The notes under the pieces are model-generated. The model was not told the origin of the DNA. It was given only the letters and a program-made list of their open reading frames with translations, and did no database searches. A program made the translations under genes and the position numbers. Below, piece by piece: positions 12,201 to 24,939 of a stretch of DNA of 64,000 nt (its first letter is position 1; the number at the start of each line of letters is the position of its first letter). The stretch lies in assembly GCA_907163375.1 (NCBI GenBank), contig CAJQUW010001819.1, forward strand, positions 186,001-250,000, read 5' to 3'. The DNA comes from Prostheceraeus crozeri. Its lineage: Eukaryota; Platyhelminthes; Polycladida; Euryleptidae.

Positions 12201-13675
12201 CGTCTCCTAGAGTTGTTTAAAAAATTACTTTCTTTATGTACCAACATAAATATATATGAAAAGTCATGCATGTTTTTTTATTCATCTTTTACTTGAATGA
12301 CGATTGTGTACAACTGCGTGCTGTAGATTTAATAAATGAATGCAATTTTCATCATGTACTTCGCATTTTTGTACACAGAAATATTTTATTGATATATAGA
12401 AATGCCTGTATTGAAACATGTATAGAAATAGATGCATTGAAATTTGTATTTCTACATTTTCATCTGCGTTGAACGTCTTTTGTATTGACATACTGCCCTA
12501 AAAGTCCCTACAGTTTTGAATAATCGAAAATATTCATCTCTATACTGACATGTAGATGATGATTCTAGCTTGTGTTTGCTTTTCTAAATTTTACAAGTGG
12601 TAGACAGATTGTAGACTAACTGAATGTAGTGTAGATGCAACACTGCAAAAGTCTCGCGGCAGCGATTTTGATATTTCACCAGACAGATTCAAGTGTCAGT
12701 GAATCCTTTTTATCATTTGAATTCATAGACAGCTGTAGCAGTGTTCAATACTTTACGTTGGGTAGAGTAATCGACACAAAGCAAATGTTTGACGCATAAT
12801 TCAGCGGATTAAAGACACCACGACTGCGAGTTAGCTAGGGCCTATAGAGAATTTCGCTGAGCAAACATGATTCAGTGAGCGTTCTTCATTGATAATAGTT
12901 GAGGTGACCGCAATTCAGGTTCTGTGGGTTAAAGATCCATGTAAAATTAATTATCTCCTTCAAGTACAGGTTATGTCAGTCTACGCCATTTCGCCACTGA
13001 AATTGGTCAACGATTTGAAAATTGCAGCATTTACTCCAGGTAAACACTAAGTTGCAAGAGTTGATGCAAATAGTTGATAAAATATAATAAAAGCCAAAGA
13101 TCTGTTACAGAGACGATTGTATTTTAAGAAACACGTGCAGGAAAGACCACGGAAAATTACAGAAAAGTGAATCAATCATGATGCATGATCGATGGCAATT
13201 TTTCTGAAGATAAAACGAAACAGCTACAGGCGAAATGTAGATGCAAAGTGATAACATCTACTGGATAGAAAGCACATGAATCTGATATTTTTGTGAGTAA
13301 GGCAGTTATCTGTTAAGTTCAAAGATAGATTTCAAAGCAAAAAACGAGGAAATTCGGCGCACAGCAACAATTGATAATTAATAGCTGACATTTAAATGCA
13401 TTGCAAAACTGCAGTTTCTGTGGCGATCAAAAGAGATGCCATGTTGTTAAAAACATAAAAATTGTCGTACAAGAAATCACAAGAAGTAATAGTTTTATCT
13501 AAAATCAGCTATGAAAAATAAGTCACTTGGATGCAGAAAATGAAGGTTCTAAAGTGGAAGTAACCACAGGAGAAAATGCACATACTGAAATGAAAAAATC
13601 CAACGCACTATCACACAAGCACTCACACACAAAGGGCCCTTTCCATCACCCAACTGCTCTACGTGTACATCTAAC
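12201..13675. other. Spacer without recognisable genes
   Basis: Overlapping frames at 12266-12491 on both strands are mutual shadows with no family signal. The part near 13600 should contain the 3' end of the minus-strand gene that follows, but no clear AATAAA (TTTATT on this strand) lies just downstream of its stop. Confidence 0.4.
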
Positions 13676-14728
13676 TTAGTGATTCTTGCCTGTAGTAACT
13701 ACCGGTGCTGCCGCAATAAATTGTCGATCATAATCAAAATCTGTTGCACTGACCCAATTAGCTGTCCTCTCTATGCTAGTCAGCTCATCTATATTAGCAG
13801 TGTTCATGCCAAAGTAGTAATTATTTTGCGGTGGGTGAGGAAATGTTGCTCGGGCAAACTTGTCATAAATTTTGGCATCAACTACGGGGACATTAGCAAG
13901 GATGTTACGATAAAGATAATTGTAAGGGTTTCCTACGCCTGCAGCCATTGCCTCGACTGTACCTGGTACAGCTGCGGCTTTAACTCTGTCTTTTGGATTA
14001 TAATGTTTGCCGTTTTGATTTGAAAGAAAAGGTAAAAGATCTTTTGGAATATCTCGTTGCCAAAGTTTATCTACATCTTTATCTCCTGAATTGTTTTTAT
14101 TAGTTTTCAACCTGGGTAATACTAGTTCTGAATATCCAGTGCTTGTTGTCAGCATATTGGTTACATTTGCTAAACGTCGCCTTTTACCTGTTCTTAATAT
14201 CCCTAATATAGTCTTGGATCTGTTCCCTATTGTTTGATTCTCCGTGGCCGGAATATTAGGTGCAGCTACATGCGCAAGAGCACGTTTTCGCTGTTGTCTG
14301 ACATTGAATGAAGCCTGTTCGCTTGGTGGAGGTGCACTTGGTCCTTGTGGTCTGTCGATGACTTGGACGTGTTGCTGAGGTGGAGATGGAGCCTTCGCAC
14401 TCGTTGCAGACCGTCGATTGCCACTTCGAATGCTGTTTTGAGTAGATGGGGGACCTTTCCGACTGCTTCTGTAAGTTTGTTCGCCATTTGATTGTCCAGT
14501 TCCTGAGCTGGCGACTGGCAAGCCTCCAGTTGTGTAGTTCGTGTCTTCAAGAAGAGCACTGCTTACTCTGACAGAGACACCTCTGTTGTTGACATGATGG
14601 TTCAGGACGAAGTGACGTTGACGTTCAAATTCATCTCGAGGGGTGTCAATCAGGAATCTCGATGGAAGTACTGTAGTCACTTGAACCTTTGGTACTGTTT
14701 TTCGTTTTCTTCCTGGCAACATTGCCAT
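13676..14728 (-). CDS. Hypothetical protein, 350 aa, Ser/Pro-rich N-terminal half
   Basis: An uninterrupted 350-codon frame, the longest non-transposon ORF here. The start ATG (14728-14726) has a favourable ATCAATGG context. Residues 1-10 are basic (PGRKRKTVPK). About 60-150 is low-complexity, rich in S, P, Q and R, and probably disordered. About 170-200 is basic (TGKRRRLANV). The C-terminal 120 residues look more ordered (KDLLPFLSNQNGKHYNPKDR, VPGTVEAMAAGVGNPYNYLY, FPHPPQNNYYFGMN). No signal peptide, membrane span or domain I recognise. It could be a single-exon host gene or a large exon of one. Length and lack of stops argue for real coding; the function is unknown. Confidence 0.6.
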   Translation of the reverse strand: MAMLPGRKRKTVPKVQVTTVLPSRFLIDTPRDEFERQRHFVLNHHVNNRGVSVRVSSALLEDTNYTTGGLPVASSGTGQSNGEQTYRSSRKGPPSTQNSIRSGNRRSATSAKAPSPPQQHVQVIDRPQGPSAPPPSEQASFNVRQQRKRALAHVAAPNIPATENQTIGNRSKTILGILRTGKRRRLANVTNMLTTSTGYSELVLPRLKTNKNNSGDKDVDKLWQRDIPKDLLPFLSNQNGKHYNPKDRVKAAAVPGTVEAMAAGVGNPYNYLYRNILANVPVVDAKIYDKFARATFPHPPQNNYYFGMNTANIDELTSIERTANWVSATDFDYDRQFIAAAPVVTTGKNH

Positions 14729-17700
14729 TGATACAATTTAAATAATTTCTCCTCTCTTTCGGTTATGATGACTGTGTTATGAAATTAAATTTGTGTCGGT
14801 GTTCAATCCCCACAGTATTTCATGAGATCATGCCTTAAATAGCTGATCACTGGAGGATCAGTGCACACTAATCCAGGCTGACAACGCGCGCACCGACTTT
14901 AGCTTTCAATCTAGAAAAGAGATTTGTAACTAAAGACGAAACAGCGCACAAAAATCTACGTCTATCGCACATGAATATGCAGGTGGTTTGGTATGTATTT
15001 GGATTAGCGGTGGGTTGGTGTGACAAATCGCTGATAGCAGGACATTACTGGGAAAGTGGCCGCTAATCTCTGTTGGCGTCCTTCGAACGACTCGAGAGAA
15101 TCTATGTGTGCAGACATCTTACCTCAGTCATATTCTCTTAAGCTCATTTTTTACTTAATCCTCACCTTTGATATTCTAAGTCGGCTCAGTCAAGTGCAAA
15201 ATTCAGTCGCGAGGTGTAATGATGCATCAACAGATTCGTTGGATCCAGGTAGCAGACGTGTGGTATTCATAGCAACATGATTGCGTCGAATCAACGCAAG
15301 TATTTGTTCTGCTCTTGTCACAAGACAAGAAAGAATTATTGTTTCATAATTTGGTAGTGGCCAAGCATTCATTTGAATAATTTAGTATAGAAAATTCGAC
15401 CGCTACTGACCGGTCAAATTGCACTCATTCGGAAGAACAACAGAATAACACTCCACACCAAGTTCGAAAAACCGATAGCAGCTGCTGAGATAGAGTGTAA
15501 ATTAATTTTACAAAATCTAAATTTCCACAGTATATATGAGGATTGAAAGAATTCAAAAATGATCACTTCATTTAATCTAGGAGATAGTCAGTTCTTCGAT
15601 TGACTTTTGCTCGACACTTGATTGCATTGATTAAAAAGGAGTGTAACGAAACAAATATACGGTGGTGTTTTTATAATGCTAGCAAAAATTTGTCACTTCT
15701 TATTTCAAGTTCTAATAATAGTAAAGAAGACCAATTTTACAGCATAACATAACATTAATGATAATTCTCATCACATGCCAGTAATATTTCGGGTGTAGCA
15801 AAAATCCGAGTTAAAAGTAAATTCCGAACAAGGAAAGTTTATCTGAATTTGGGAAAATTTTGTCACAAACATTCTAAATTTCATGATAAAAAGACATTTA
15901 AAGGAAAATCAACTTTCTGCCCCCACGAAATATAATCCATGAGCAAAACATTTCATCCGAACAACAAAAAAGAATGGATCTTAACATCAATTATACTATA
16001 AAAGGCCGAACAATAATTATTAGGAAACGACGTTCAATTGTTCACCAGGCTCCCAATTGACGCCTTCTTTTGGGCTCCCTTCACACACCCGCTATCTGCC
16101 GACAGGTGCATCTTGACTGATTCATGTGCGGTGTTTCGGGACATGTAAGCTGACACTACTTGACTCCCAAAAAACAAAACCAATGCGACTTTTCGTCTAG
16201 GACTCTGCGGCCGTTCTATAAAACTTTTAATGTATGAAAAAAGAAAACGTAGGTCGTTTACGAAGACAATGGATAATCTACTACCTTTGGTCGTTTATGT
16301 GCGATTCTATAAAATTCGTACGACAACATGCGACGATTTATCGATGAAATTGCTATTCAATTTGCAAGTTGATCTGAACGGCGAATTGACGGAGAATTTC
16401 AAATTTTAATTTTTTTTCCGTCGTATTACTTTCATATCTAGTGATTTCACTTCACACTAACAGTGGGAAGTATTTCAGTAGTACATGGTAATTTTAATGT
16501 ACGTAAACGACCAACTGAATAATGTCAACCAAGTAATCCCATTGGCACTAATTATGAAATCTAGGAATTAATATACACAGCATTGAACCTGAGATGAACT
16601 TTTGTGGCATGCCATATTGCACTTGCACGTATATGCCTACATATAGGGTGAGTCTGTGAAAATTTAGACCTATATGAGCTCAGGCATATCTCTTCTTACC
16701 CTGCTACATGTATAGATTTATTATAATCATTGTAATAAATCATCTTTAATAATTAATCATTATAATGATTCCACTTCACTTTGATAGGTAATTCGCCACC
16801 ACAAGGAATTATCTAAGGTATCAAATGCAGCAGCCGGCGTGACGATAGAAATGTACAACAGTGAAACCTCTAGAATGGAAGTTAATCTTCATGCAATGCA
16901 CAGTAGTGGCACAAAAATCGCACGCATTTTCACATAGATACACTTGTCAACGGCTGCATCATTGGGTTATAATCACTCACATGTGTAAGTCTGAGCTTTT
17001 AATTGGTCATTCATGCCCAAACTTAGTTCCCCCGGATGTGCCGTGACCTTGAGTCAATTTACATTCTTGTCAACTTCAGATAAACAGTTAATTTCTATGG
17101 GTGTGACTGATGCTTTAGATCCTCGTTTCTCTCATCATCACCATTGTCAGTTGCGATAACACCAGCCACAATCTCCTCGGCATCCAAAATTTTGATATTC
17201 TAGATCACTTGCTTCAGATGTAATCCAATCATGGCAGACACCTATGCACGTCCATGTCAGGTTCTGAGATTCAGTCTCCCCGCTGAAAGATTGAAGCTTC
17301 CCGTCACTCCTCGGTCACCCAACAGACAATGTTTTCTTCAGTGTTTTCTTCTCTTAAGCTTTTTTAACTTTTTGTTAAAAACTCATAGGTTATTGCAAAT
17401 AATCTGAAAATCGGTATTACTAGATGTTTCAACCGATCGTTTGCAAACATGAGTTGCACCAGTTAACACATGCTCTATATGCAAATATGCTCTAAGAACT
17501 TGCGCGAGACATTTTGCAAATCCGCTACACGGTTCTTGCAAGTCTGCGGCAGATCTTCAACGCAAGATAAATTTCGCTGGCAGATTTGCAAGAATAAGAC
17601 ATTTATCCGACATTTCCTTGTCCGTCACCGCGCTTATATTATTGAAGCTTTTGATAGTACTACCCTACGCTTCTTCTGGTGAGAAACGATTCTCCAGTAA

Positions 17701-17736
17701 TTCAACAGTTGAAAATTATTTGAGCGTAGACTTATT
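14729..17736. other. Intergenic stretch upstream of the 350-aa ORF, with small repeats
   Basis: No gene recognised. An inverted word pair, GGTCGTTTACG (16252-16262) and CGTAAACGACC (16502-16512), frames about 250 bp and may be the ends of a small DNA element. 16715-16775 is an AT palindrome cluster (ATAATCATT/AATGATTAT). At 17076-17103 the word ACTTCAGATAAACAGTTAAT, then TTCTATG, recurs with one change at 61947-61974 inside the hAT transposase gene, so a scrap of a related hAT copy probably lies here. 17821-17830 is a C run. Confidence 0.4.
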
Positions 17737-18360
17737 TGCATGCGAGGTCGTTCATGAAAGGCTGGCGATGTGGGGCACATTAAACCAACCAAGATGGGAT
17801 ACTTTGAACATGGTTCATTCCCCCCCCCCACGTCGGTACTCATATACTCTTTTATTGGGTAAGCAAAGTGATTCACATATGCTTTGACGTGTGATTATGT
17901 CAAAAATTAGTCTGTAACGCTATTAGAATGATTATACACTGCAAGAATGATTACTCGTATCTTGCATTTAGGTCATATGTCAATTGATAACCAAAATGAT
18001 GAATGTAGCATTGTATATCAATACATTAAGCATATTGATGCTCTTACTAAGGCTCTTCTATCATGAACAAAGTGATTAATCTGAGAGCTCAGCTGATGGA
18101 CCATGAACATTTTCTTTCAGAAAATGACATATATTAACTTCAACTTCAAAATAACCTATAGAAACTTCAATCTATAAATTTTGTTGCTTGATTCTGTCAA
18201 TTTATGAATGGAAGTTACAGATGTAATGCAAAACGTCTACCAAAGATGAACAGAGTGTAATAAATAAAGTTGATTCAATGTGCCCCACTGAGTTCAAACA
18301 TGCCCCACCCATGCGGCACATTGAACTACTTCAGCAAAAAATTCAAATTCAAATTGTAAG
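17737..18360 (+). repeat. Dispersed repeat with GTGGGGCACATTGAAC-type words, copy 1
   Basis: Bases 17740-17850 (ATGTGGGGCACATTAAACCA, then GATACTTTGAACATGGTTCAT) match 24745-24860 in the same orientation. 18170-18310 (AATTTTGTTGCTTGATTCTG ... GATTCAATGTGCCCCA) matches 34450-34580. The family is non-coding, several hundred bases long, with recurrent TTCAATGTGCCCCAC words. Its transposon class is unclear. Confidence 0.5.
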
Positions 18361-19061
18361 AAGATTAAATATCACAGAAAAGTCCCACAACTTAGAGATT
18401 ACTTAGAATGCCCTCAACGTTTCACATGAATTTCATTTCGGCTAATTTGCAGTATATTCAAACTATCGAGAAAAGTTCAAAAACATGTTCAATGTGCCCA
18501 CCCTCTCCTACTTTCATAATCACTTTTATATTAAGACAAATTTTTACGATATTTTTTAGTAAATGTGAATTAAAAGTGCTATATTTTTGATTTATCAGAT
18601 TAAGATAAGATTTTTCAAATCACACTTACACCACAGTACTTACTGACTGTAGTACTTACGTGTAATACACGTATAATACACACCCAAAGCACATACATGT
18701 AGTTTGCAGCTATTCTCTAAAACATAGAAATGCTTTGAAAGCTGAATATCCTACTTATCGATCATGTTTCTAATATGATGAATACCATATAGTGCAGATT
18801 TACCCCCATTTGCAAAGTCTTCGCCCACTAAAATTGATATCAAAATATTTACGAAAGTTGCTTTCAAGAAAACCGTGAAACTTAACTTGGGTGTAGCTTG
18901 CGTGCATGATCGATATATTTAATGTTTTGAATTTCTTTCAGCTTTCTTTAAACAAATACGATAATATGGTGTCCTTATAATTCAAAACATTTGGCACGAC
19001 ATCGGTTGTATTATGAAGTGGTTTCACAATACTCACTGCTACAATAAAACCTCAGATATGA

Positions 19062-20071
19062 ATAGCGGAAGGACCCAGATTCAAGTGATCTTTCGTTTAT
19101 TTATATTTATCAAAATAATACTGTCGGAGCAAGGAAAATGGCAACAGCGAGGCAGTTCAGAGAAGAGGGTTGACTTCATACCTTCCAGGGCTTTCTGGAA
19201 GGGTTGGTAGGGTGCTTCGTAGGGCTGGGGTGGAAAACGGGATGAAGTCGGGGAACACTGTGGGGGGTGTGTTGGTCAAAAAACGTACTACACAAAGCAA
19301 GAAGAGGGATTTGGTTTATGGAGTTTGTTGTAAAGATTGTCCCTGGAATTATGTAGGGGAGACAGCTCGAACGCTTGAAGAGTGTCTCAAGGAGCACAGA
19401 CAGGCTGCGAGCAATTTTTCGACTTCCTCCGAGATTGCACCGCACGTCCATCAGCAGGGACACAACATGGACTGGGATGGAGCCAAGAGGTTGGATAGGG
19501 AGAGCAATTACTTTAACGGATATTTAAAGAGGCTTGGCATACCAGACAAAGGGGTGGAGGGAATCGGGTCTTCCACTCCTTGGACCGTGCCTGGTATGGA
19601 GTTTTTTTAACCCTGTATATATTTCCTATTTTTATTTTTTGTCAATTTATTATTTTTCAATATCTTTATTTTATTCAATTCATTTTTTGTATATTTTTTC
19701 ACCTTTTATTTATTCATTTATTTGGTTTGAATTTCTTTTTCATTTTGTTTCACATACATACCTTAAGTATTTTGTATTTAGCCCTTTTCTATGCGTTTTA
19801 TATCTTGTTCCGGCCACGTACTTCAGTATGGAGCGCTGTCAGCCATCTTGTTGTCCATTGTTGGTTGCCTATGTCACGATTGTTTATTTCAGCTTTCATG
19901 CCTGTCGAGATCGTTGTGTGCAGGTATTCATCTAGTGTCTGATTGGTCGGCTGTGTTGATTGCTGCAGTATATCTGATTCCAAGTGTCTTTACAAACCGT
20001 CTTTGTCAATTTTTCGTGAACATGGCTATGGTAAGCGGAAGATCTCTTGAATCTGGGTCCTTCCGCTTACC
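19062..20071 (+). mobile_element. Penelope-like retroelement 3' part between inverted hairpin sequences
   Basis: The endonuclease ORF (next entry) is followed by a T-rich probable 3' UTR (19612-19770). AGCGGAAGGACCCAGATTCAA lies at 19062-19082. Its inverted copy, TTGAATCTGGGTCCTTCCGC, lies at about 20044-20063, inside a 42-nt hairpin (arms GGTAAGCGGA and TCCGCTTACC, about 20030-20071). The inverted copies probably mark element ends or part of its terminal repeats. Confidence 0.55.
19170..19610 (+). pseudogene. Penelope-like RT C-terminus: linker plus GIY-YIG endonuclease
   Basis: A 146-codon frame. Linker: YLPGLSGRVGRVLRRAGVEN, then GNTVGGVLVKKR. GIY-YIG domain: DLVYGVCCKDCPWNYVGETA, then RTLEECLKEHRQAA, then SEIAPHVHQQGHNMDW, ending DRESNYFNGYLKRLGIPDK. 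The two half-motifs are VYG and YVG, with conserved R in ETARTL and the EH pair. Penelope-like elements use this nuclease for target nicking. The RT domain upstream is missing, so the copy is 5'-truncated, but this domain has no stops. In an intact element it would be the C-terminus of a larger protein. Confidence 0.75.
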
Positions 20072-22956
20072 ACCTTGTAAAGCTACCAGGAGAAGGAATT
20101 CGTTCTTCCCGGCTGCAGAAATAATTGTTAATAACACTTGGACTGACTGACTTAACACTCATGTTTCAACATTTTCTGATCATTACATTTAATCCTACAC
20201 TTGGACAGCATTTAATTTTTATTACACTGCTTCCGTGCACCAGTGCTAATTGTACTAATTTTGAAATGTCTTTGTCGTATAGTGCTCTCTATATTTGTCT
20301 TTGTATGTGCCTAAGATTTATATGATTTCCATTTACTTTGCAAATATAAGTAAGCTGAAAAACGTTTCTCTCTTTCTCTCATGAAATTAATCACTCTCAT
20401 GTTTTTAATTTTCTACTTAGGGAAATGTACCTAGATGGTGAAGTGACTTATCCTCTTCATTCAAACTTTGATGAAAAAGCTCTCGATCAAAGCGTTTATA
20501 AAATATACCTTAATGATAATAAGTTTCTAATGGTTTGCAAGGTTGAACCTTAGGTTTTGGGTTGTCCTTCGGTAAGTGATACAGAAATTGTTTTTTCTAT
20601 ACAAAACTTGGGTCTGCTGCACTAATAATGCTGCATATACGACCTACACAAATAAAGTTATAAAATTAATATTTTGATTTGATGCGTGATTGATAAGTGC
20701 ATAAAATTCTGATTTTGTAATCAAAGTTTCACTCAATTCACAGAATATTTCAAAAATCAAATACTAGTGATGAATGGATGTTTCATTTTGGGTTTGACAA
20801 TGCCGCGCATTGAAAGTTCGTACATATTGCATTTGCTGCAAGCTTACATGTATTTTGTTGCACATTAAATTTTTACATATTTCATGTATTTTACATGGAT
20901 ATCTTCGCAGTTATCTTCACACCCTTAAACTTTCTGCAATAGCCGACATTTATCCAAAAGTGAATTAATTCCAATTTCGTATTCTAAACATGTTTAATCA
21001 TGCACTGACTACGCAGATGCCATTTATCAAGTCTGTTTATATTTGTGATTGATAAAATGAAAACAATTGCTTTGTTATGAGCAATGTGCAGTTCAATCAT
21101 AATTAAATCAAAGATCTTCAATTAGTCAGTATATCAGTGTAGGTTAAAATAAAGGAAAGCTTTATAACGTGATACACGTACTTAGGCTACTAATGACAGC
21201 TATTGCAATAAAAAAATCGTGTCACACTAATACCAAACTTCTCATGCTCCCAATAGGAATTTTGGCCAATAGAAGAATTCTTATGGCAACACAAAATACA
21301 AACAATGTACTTCGTTTACTTGATTCTACTCAATTATTGAAACTTGGGTTTTGAGTTTTGGGTTTTGACCCAAGTTTAGGGTATACCCAGTACAAGTTTT
21401 TGCCCAATCTTGAGTTTCGGCCTACTTGTGTATTTTTCCTTTGTAACTGATTTAATCGAGTATTGCTGGAATATTTTACTGAGTTATAAAACTCAGTATA
21501 CCGAGTTTAACTTAACTTGGTTAATTTCCGCATGTTAATTCGGCATGCATGTGGGAATGAACTAACAGAAGACATCATAATTAAAAGATTCCTGCTTGTT
21601 GAAACTTTATGCGCGTCGTGATTCAACGCATTGACATTAAGTTCACTATTGCCTATCTTAACGAACACGTAGATGCAAGTCCGCTGTTTTTCATGTTTTT
21701 TTCTACTACTGACTATTTAGTGTCCCGCTTTTGGTAGTAAAAAAACTTGTCCACCATGATATAGCTCAAAACTAATTTCATCAATCAAGTTAAAGTAGCC
21801 TGCACGTGCCTCATTATGTTTCTGTCTGATTCATCGTAAATTCAGATTTCTGAAAGAAGCAAAACATGACAATATTTACAAGTATCATAAATATTGTAAA
21901 TATCATCAAATGAATCACCAGTTTAGACTGAATTGACTTGTGCAACCAACAGAAACACATGAGCACAAAATATTATTTCGCGTATATGTGCACAAAATAA
22001 ATGAGCGTCGAATACACAATCCTCCCCCGGGTCGCCCCGCAGAAACGACAAGGGATGAAGTTAGTGGGTCTCAAGCATATCTCAGGACTGTTCAGACTAC
22101 GTGGAGTTAGTCGCAGCATAATTTTGATTGACGTTTGAAATCGACGACAGAAACTATAATCTTGCCGTTTGATTGGATGATTGCCTGAGTCTTAGGTCTC
22201 AGCTCTCATGTGTGAACGTAGCTTTAAGCACACATGACACAGTCTCTGTTCGGAAAAACCCCTGATAGTTAGATTTATTGAAATTAATTTTTCCGTGTTG
22301 TAGAACCTTTACATTTGTTCATTGTTTTAATTTTATCCATCCCCATCGGAATAGGCCTTGATTGACTCCCATCTCATTTGTCTTGTTGTTTTCGTAAATA
22401 TCTTCTCATAGTACGTCAGTAAAACATATAAAATCATCAAATAGTACGCTACAAATCATAATGGCTTCTTTAGATATTACATTGTTCGATCATACATGTA
22501 GGCTATTTGTGCCACACACCGGTTTGGAAAAAATTCAACCACTCATTCAGTTTTGCACAATGCAACAAAACATCCACTTTGTAATTTTTTCATATAGATA
22601 AAAAGTGTGATTCGGAAGGCACAGCTTCTACAACATTCATTCAATCTCTCTTAAACTTTCAACAATTAAAATTCATCGTATTTTCATTGTAGAACTGCTT
22701 TTGAAAGCATTTAGTTAGGGAATGACATATAATTTTAAAAAACATAGAAAAATGCTTGCATGTCCATGTACTCATTTTTGTCGTCAAATTATCATTAAGC
22801 AATGTGTTCGATGGGAGAAGAAAATTTGTGTGTTATTCATGTCTCCCTCACGTTTGTTTGTGACGATTGTTTGCGGAAAACTGAACATTTATGAAAGTGC
22901 TACACAACATGCTTGATTCTTAATTCCATTCGATATTGCTGATATGGATGTCTGAG
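20072..22956. other. Spacer with palindromic words
   Basis: No gene is visible. The T-rich frames at 19534-20150 come from Penelope 3' UTR and flank and are not coding. 21341-21380 holds AAACTTGGGT and ACCCAAGTTT as inverted words, and 21479-21500 is a TACTGAG...CTCAGTA palindrome. Nothing else is readable. Confidence 0.4.
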
Positions 22957-24383
22957 CCCTTTGAGCCCGTATACCGTACACTATACGGTATGTTTTCCCA
23001 TATCAAGTTCCGTATACCATATTACATGCGGTATGCGTTTTTTATTCGTTTTCTCAGCAATTCACAGCCAATCGATTTCTTTGTAGTGAAAAGAGACACT
23101 TTATTGAAAGAATGAAAATTCTGGCACCTAACAAGCGGGCAATACACAGCGGGGAGCGAGTTCTCCCAAAGCGTGGATTCTTCCCCCAGGAAATGGCGTG
23201 CCATGAAATTGAAAAGGGGTTCTCTGTATTCTTTGTCAACAAAGAAAAGAAAGCTCTCGCTTGTAAATTCAGAGCCACGAAGAACAAGGCCAATGTTGCC
23301 CGACAATGTAAGCCCAAAGTTCTTTTTTGTTGACAACCAAACATACGGGAACTATTGAGGCTACAGGAAAAAAGGATCGCGATAACGAGATCATGAAACT
23401 ATCGTGCGTCAGCAAGAAAATGGGAGGCGTTGATATTACAGATCAACAACTTCATGACATACAAACCACTCGCAAATCTTACAAATGGACAACAAAATGG
23501 CTGTCAGGCTCCTCATGCTTTTTGTTTTGAATGCTTCGAAGCTATACAAGGCTGAATTTGGAGGAAATTCGCGATTACTGTGCTTCCTTCATGACATCAT
23601 TGCTGTCTACTTGACCTCAAGTCCCAGGCTCAATCGTCCCGTGTTGCGTGAGGTAACTATTCATCGTCTCAGTGGCAGGCACTATGGAGGTTTTCCTCCA
23701 ATGGCCCCGAGTGGACTGAGAGGGCAAGCCAAACCATGCACAGTTTGCTATGCACGTGGCCTCAGAACCCACACGGAAAAACCAGTTGAGAGATCTACAT
23801 GTGCAAGAACTGTCCGGGAAATCCAGCACTTCACCTCGATAGAATTTGCTTTGAAGCATACCACACAAAGTTAGACTTCTCTGAATAGATTTTTTGTCGA
23901 TCCTCTGCGAAGGCGATTTTTGTTCTCTGGAGGTTTTCTGAGATGCTTGAGTTTAGTGAAGTTCATTTATTTGAAAATATTTCTTGTTTTTACTTCAAAT
24001 GTAATAACAGAAGGAGAGATGACGATTTTTTTCAAATTTTATTTCACCAAAACTGCCTTGTCAGGGAAAAGAAACATAATGGTATGTCCTCAAAATTTTC
24101 ATATTTAGGAACAGTAGACCATTTTAACAAAAATTACCCCAATCACATGTTCTCGAAAATTTACATGGCTTCTGCAAGACATTATCCGTCAGAAAAATGG
24201 ATTGAATGTTATTTTTGAGATCATATTGGATCATGTGACTTTGAAACCGGGTCAAAATTAAAATCAGGAATTGAAATAATCATGTCTACGCCCGCAAAAT
24301 TGGAATATTCTGGAAAACCGACACGTGCAAAACACACGAAAAGGCTCAGGAACAAGCCTAGGAATGAGTCAGGGCTCAAAGGG
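22957..24383 (+). mobile_element. piggyBac element, internally deleted, with both TIRs
   Basis: Ends are perfect inverted repeats: CCCTTTGAGCCC at 22957-22968 and GGGCTCAAAGGG at 24372-24383. TTAA follows the right end (24384-24387); the left flank reads TGAG, a mutated duplication. Just inside the left end, copies of GTATACCG/CGGTATRC form subterminal repeats (22968-23037). Length is 1.43 kb, too short for a full transposase. Confidence 0.8.
23112..23874 (+). pseudogene. piggyBac transposase C-terminal third, frameshifted
   Basis: Fragments in changing frames: RGFFPQEMACHEIEKGFSVF (23112-23333), MKLSCVSKKMGGVDITDQQL (23327-23530) and LFVLNASKLYKAEF (23485-23874). GGVDITDQ is the region with the third catalytic aspartate of DDE_Tnp_1_7. 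The first two aspartates are deleted. A C-rich tail (CTVCYARGLRTH) may be the remains of the C-terminal zinc finger. Inactive. Confidence 0.75.
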
Positions 24384-24420
24384 TTAATTATGTATCATAA
24401 TTGCTTAGTTTTACAATGGT

Positions 24421-24880
24421 AGGGGAGGGTGGGGCACATTGAACAACAAGCCTTTTCTCCGAAACTATAAATATGGAAACTTCATGCCTTAAGACGTTGT
24501 TTATTATAACAGATACACATAATTTCTCTGATAGTTTCAATTGTTTTTATTCTCCATCATTTTTTCACAGGATTTTCCAAAATTTCAATGAAAATGTAGA
24601 TTTTCAAAAAATCGGAACTTTTATTTTATTATAAACAACAACTTTTGGGTATATTTTTATTAGACAGCATTTTTCTCAAGCATTCTTTATCAATTTCATT
24701 AATCTGATAGTTGAAGCCATCTGAGTGCATGCATGAAGCTATATTTGAACACGAGGACGTTCTTGAAAAGTTATAGCGATGTGGAGTGCGGCACATTGAA
24801 CCATCCAATGTGGGGGACTTTGGACATAGTTCATAGTGCCTCACTTCGATACTCATTTTTTTCTTTTTTTGAGTAGACGA
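24421..24880 (+). repeat. Dispersed repeat with GTGGGGCACATTGAAC-type words, copy 2
   Basis: It starts GGGGAGGGTGGGGCACATTG right after the piggyBac copy. Bases 24745-24860 (ACACGAGGACGTTCTTGAAA ... GCGGCACATTGAACCATCCA) match 17737-17850. The first 40 bp may be the true left end of the family. Non-coding. Confidence 0.5.
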
Positions 24881-24939
24881 ATTGATTTACAAGTTATGTC
24901 ATGTGATTATGCTACATTAAATAAGAAGTCAAGCAGCTT

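Noticed and set aside
19534-20150. Overlapping 119-133-codon ORFs rich in Phe, Ile and Tyr
   Set aside because: They come from the T-rich Penelope 3' UTR and flank; composition alone explains the hydrophobicity.
23022-23344. Minus-strand ORFs of 96-104 codons
   Set aside because: They are antisense to the piggyBac transposase remnant on the plus strand.
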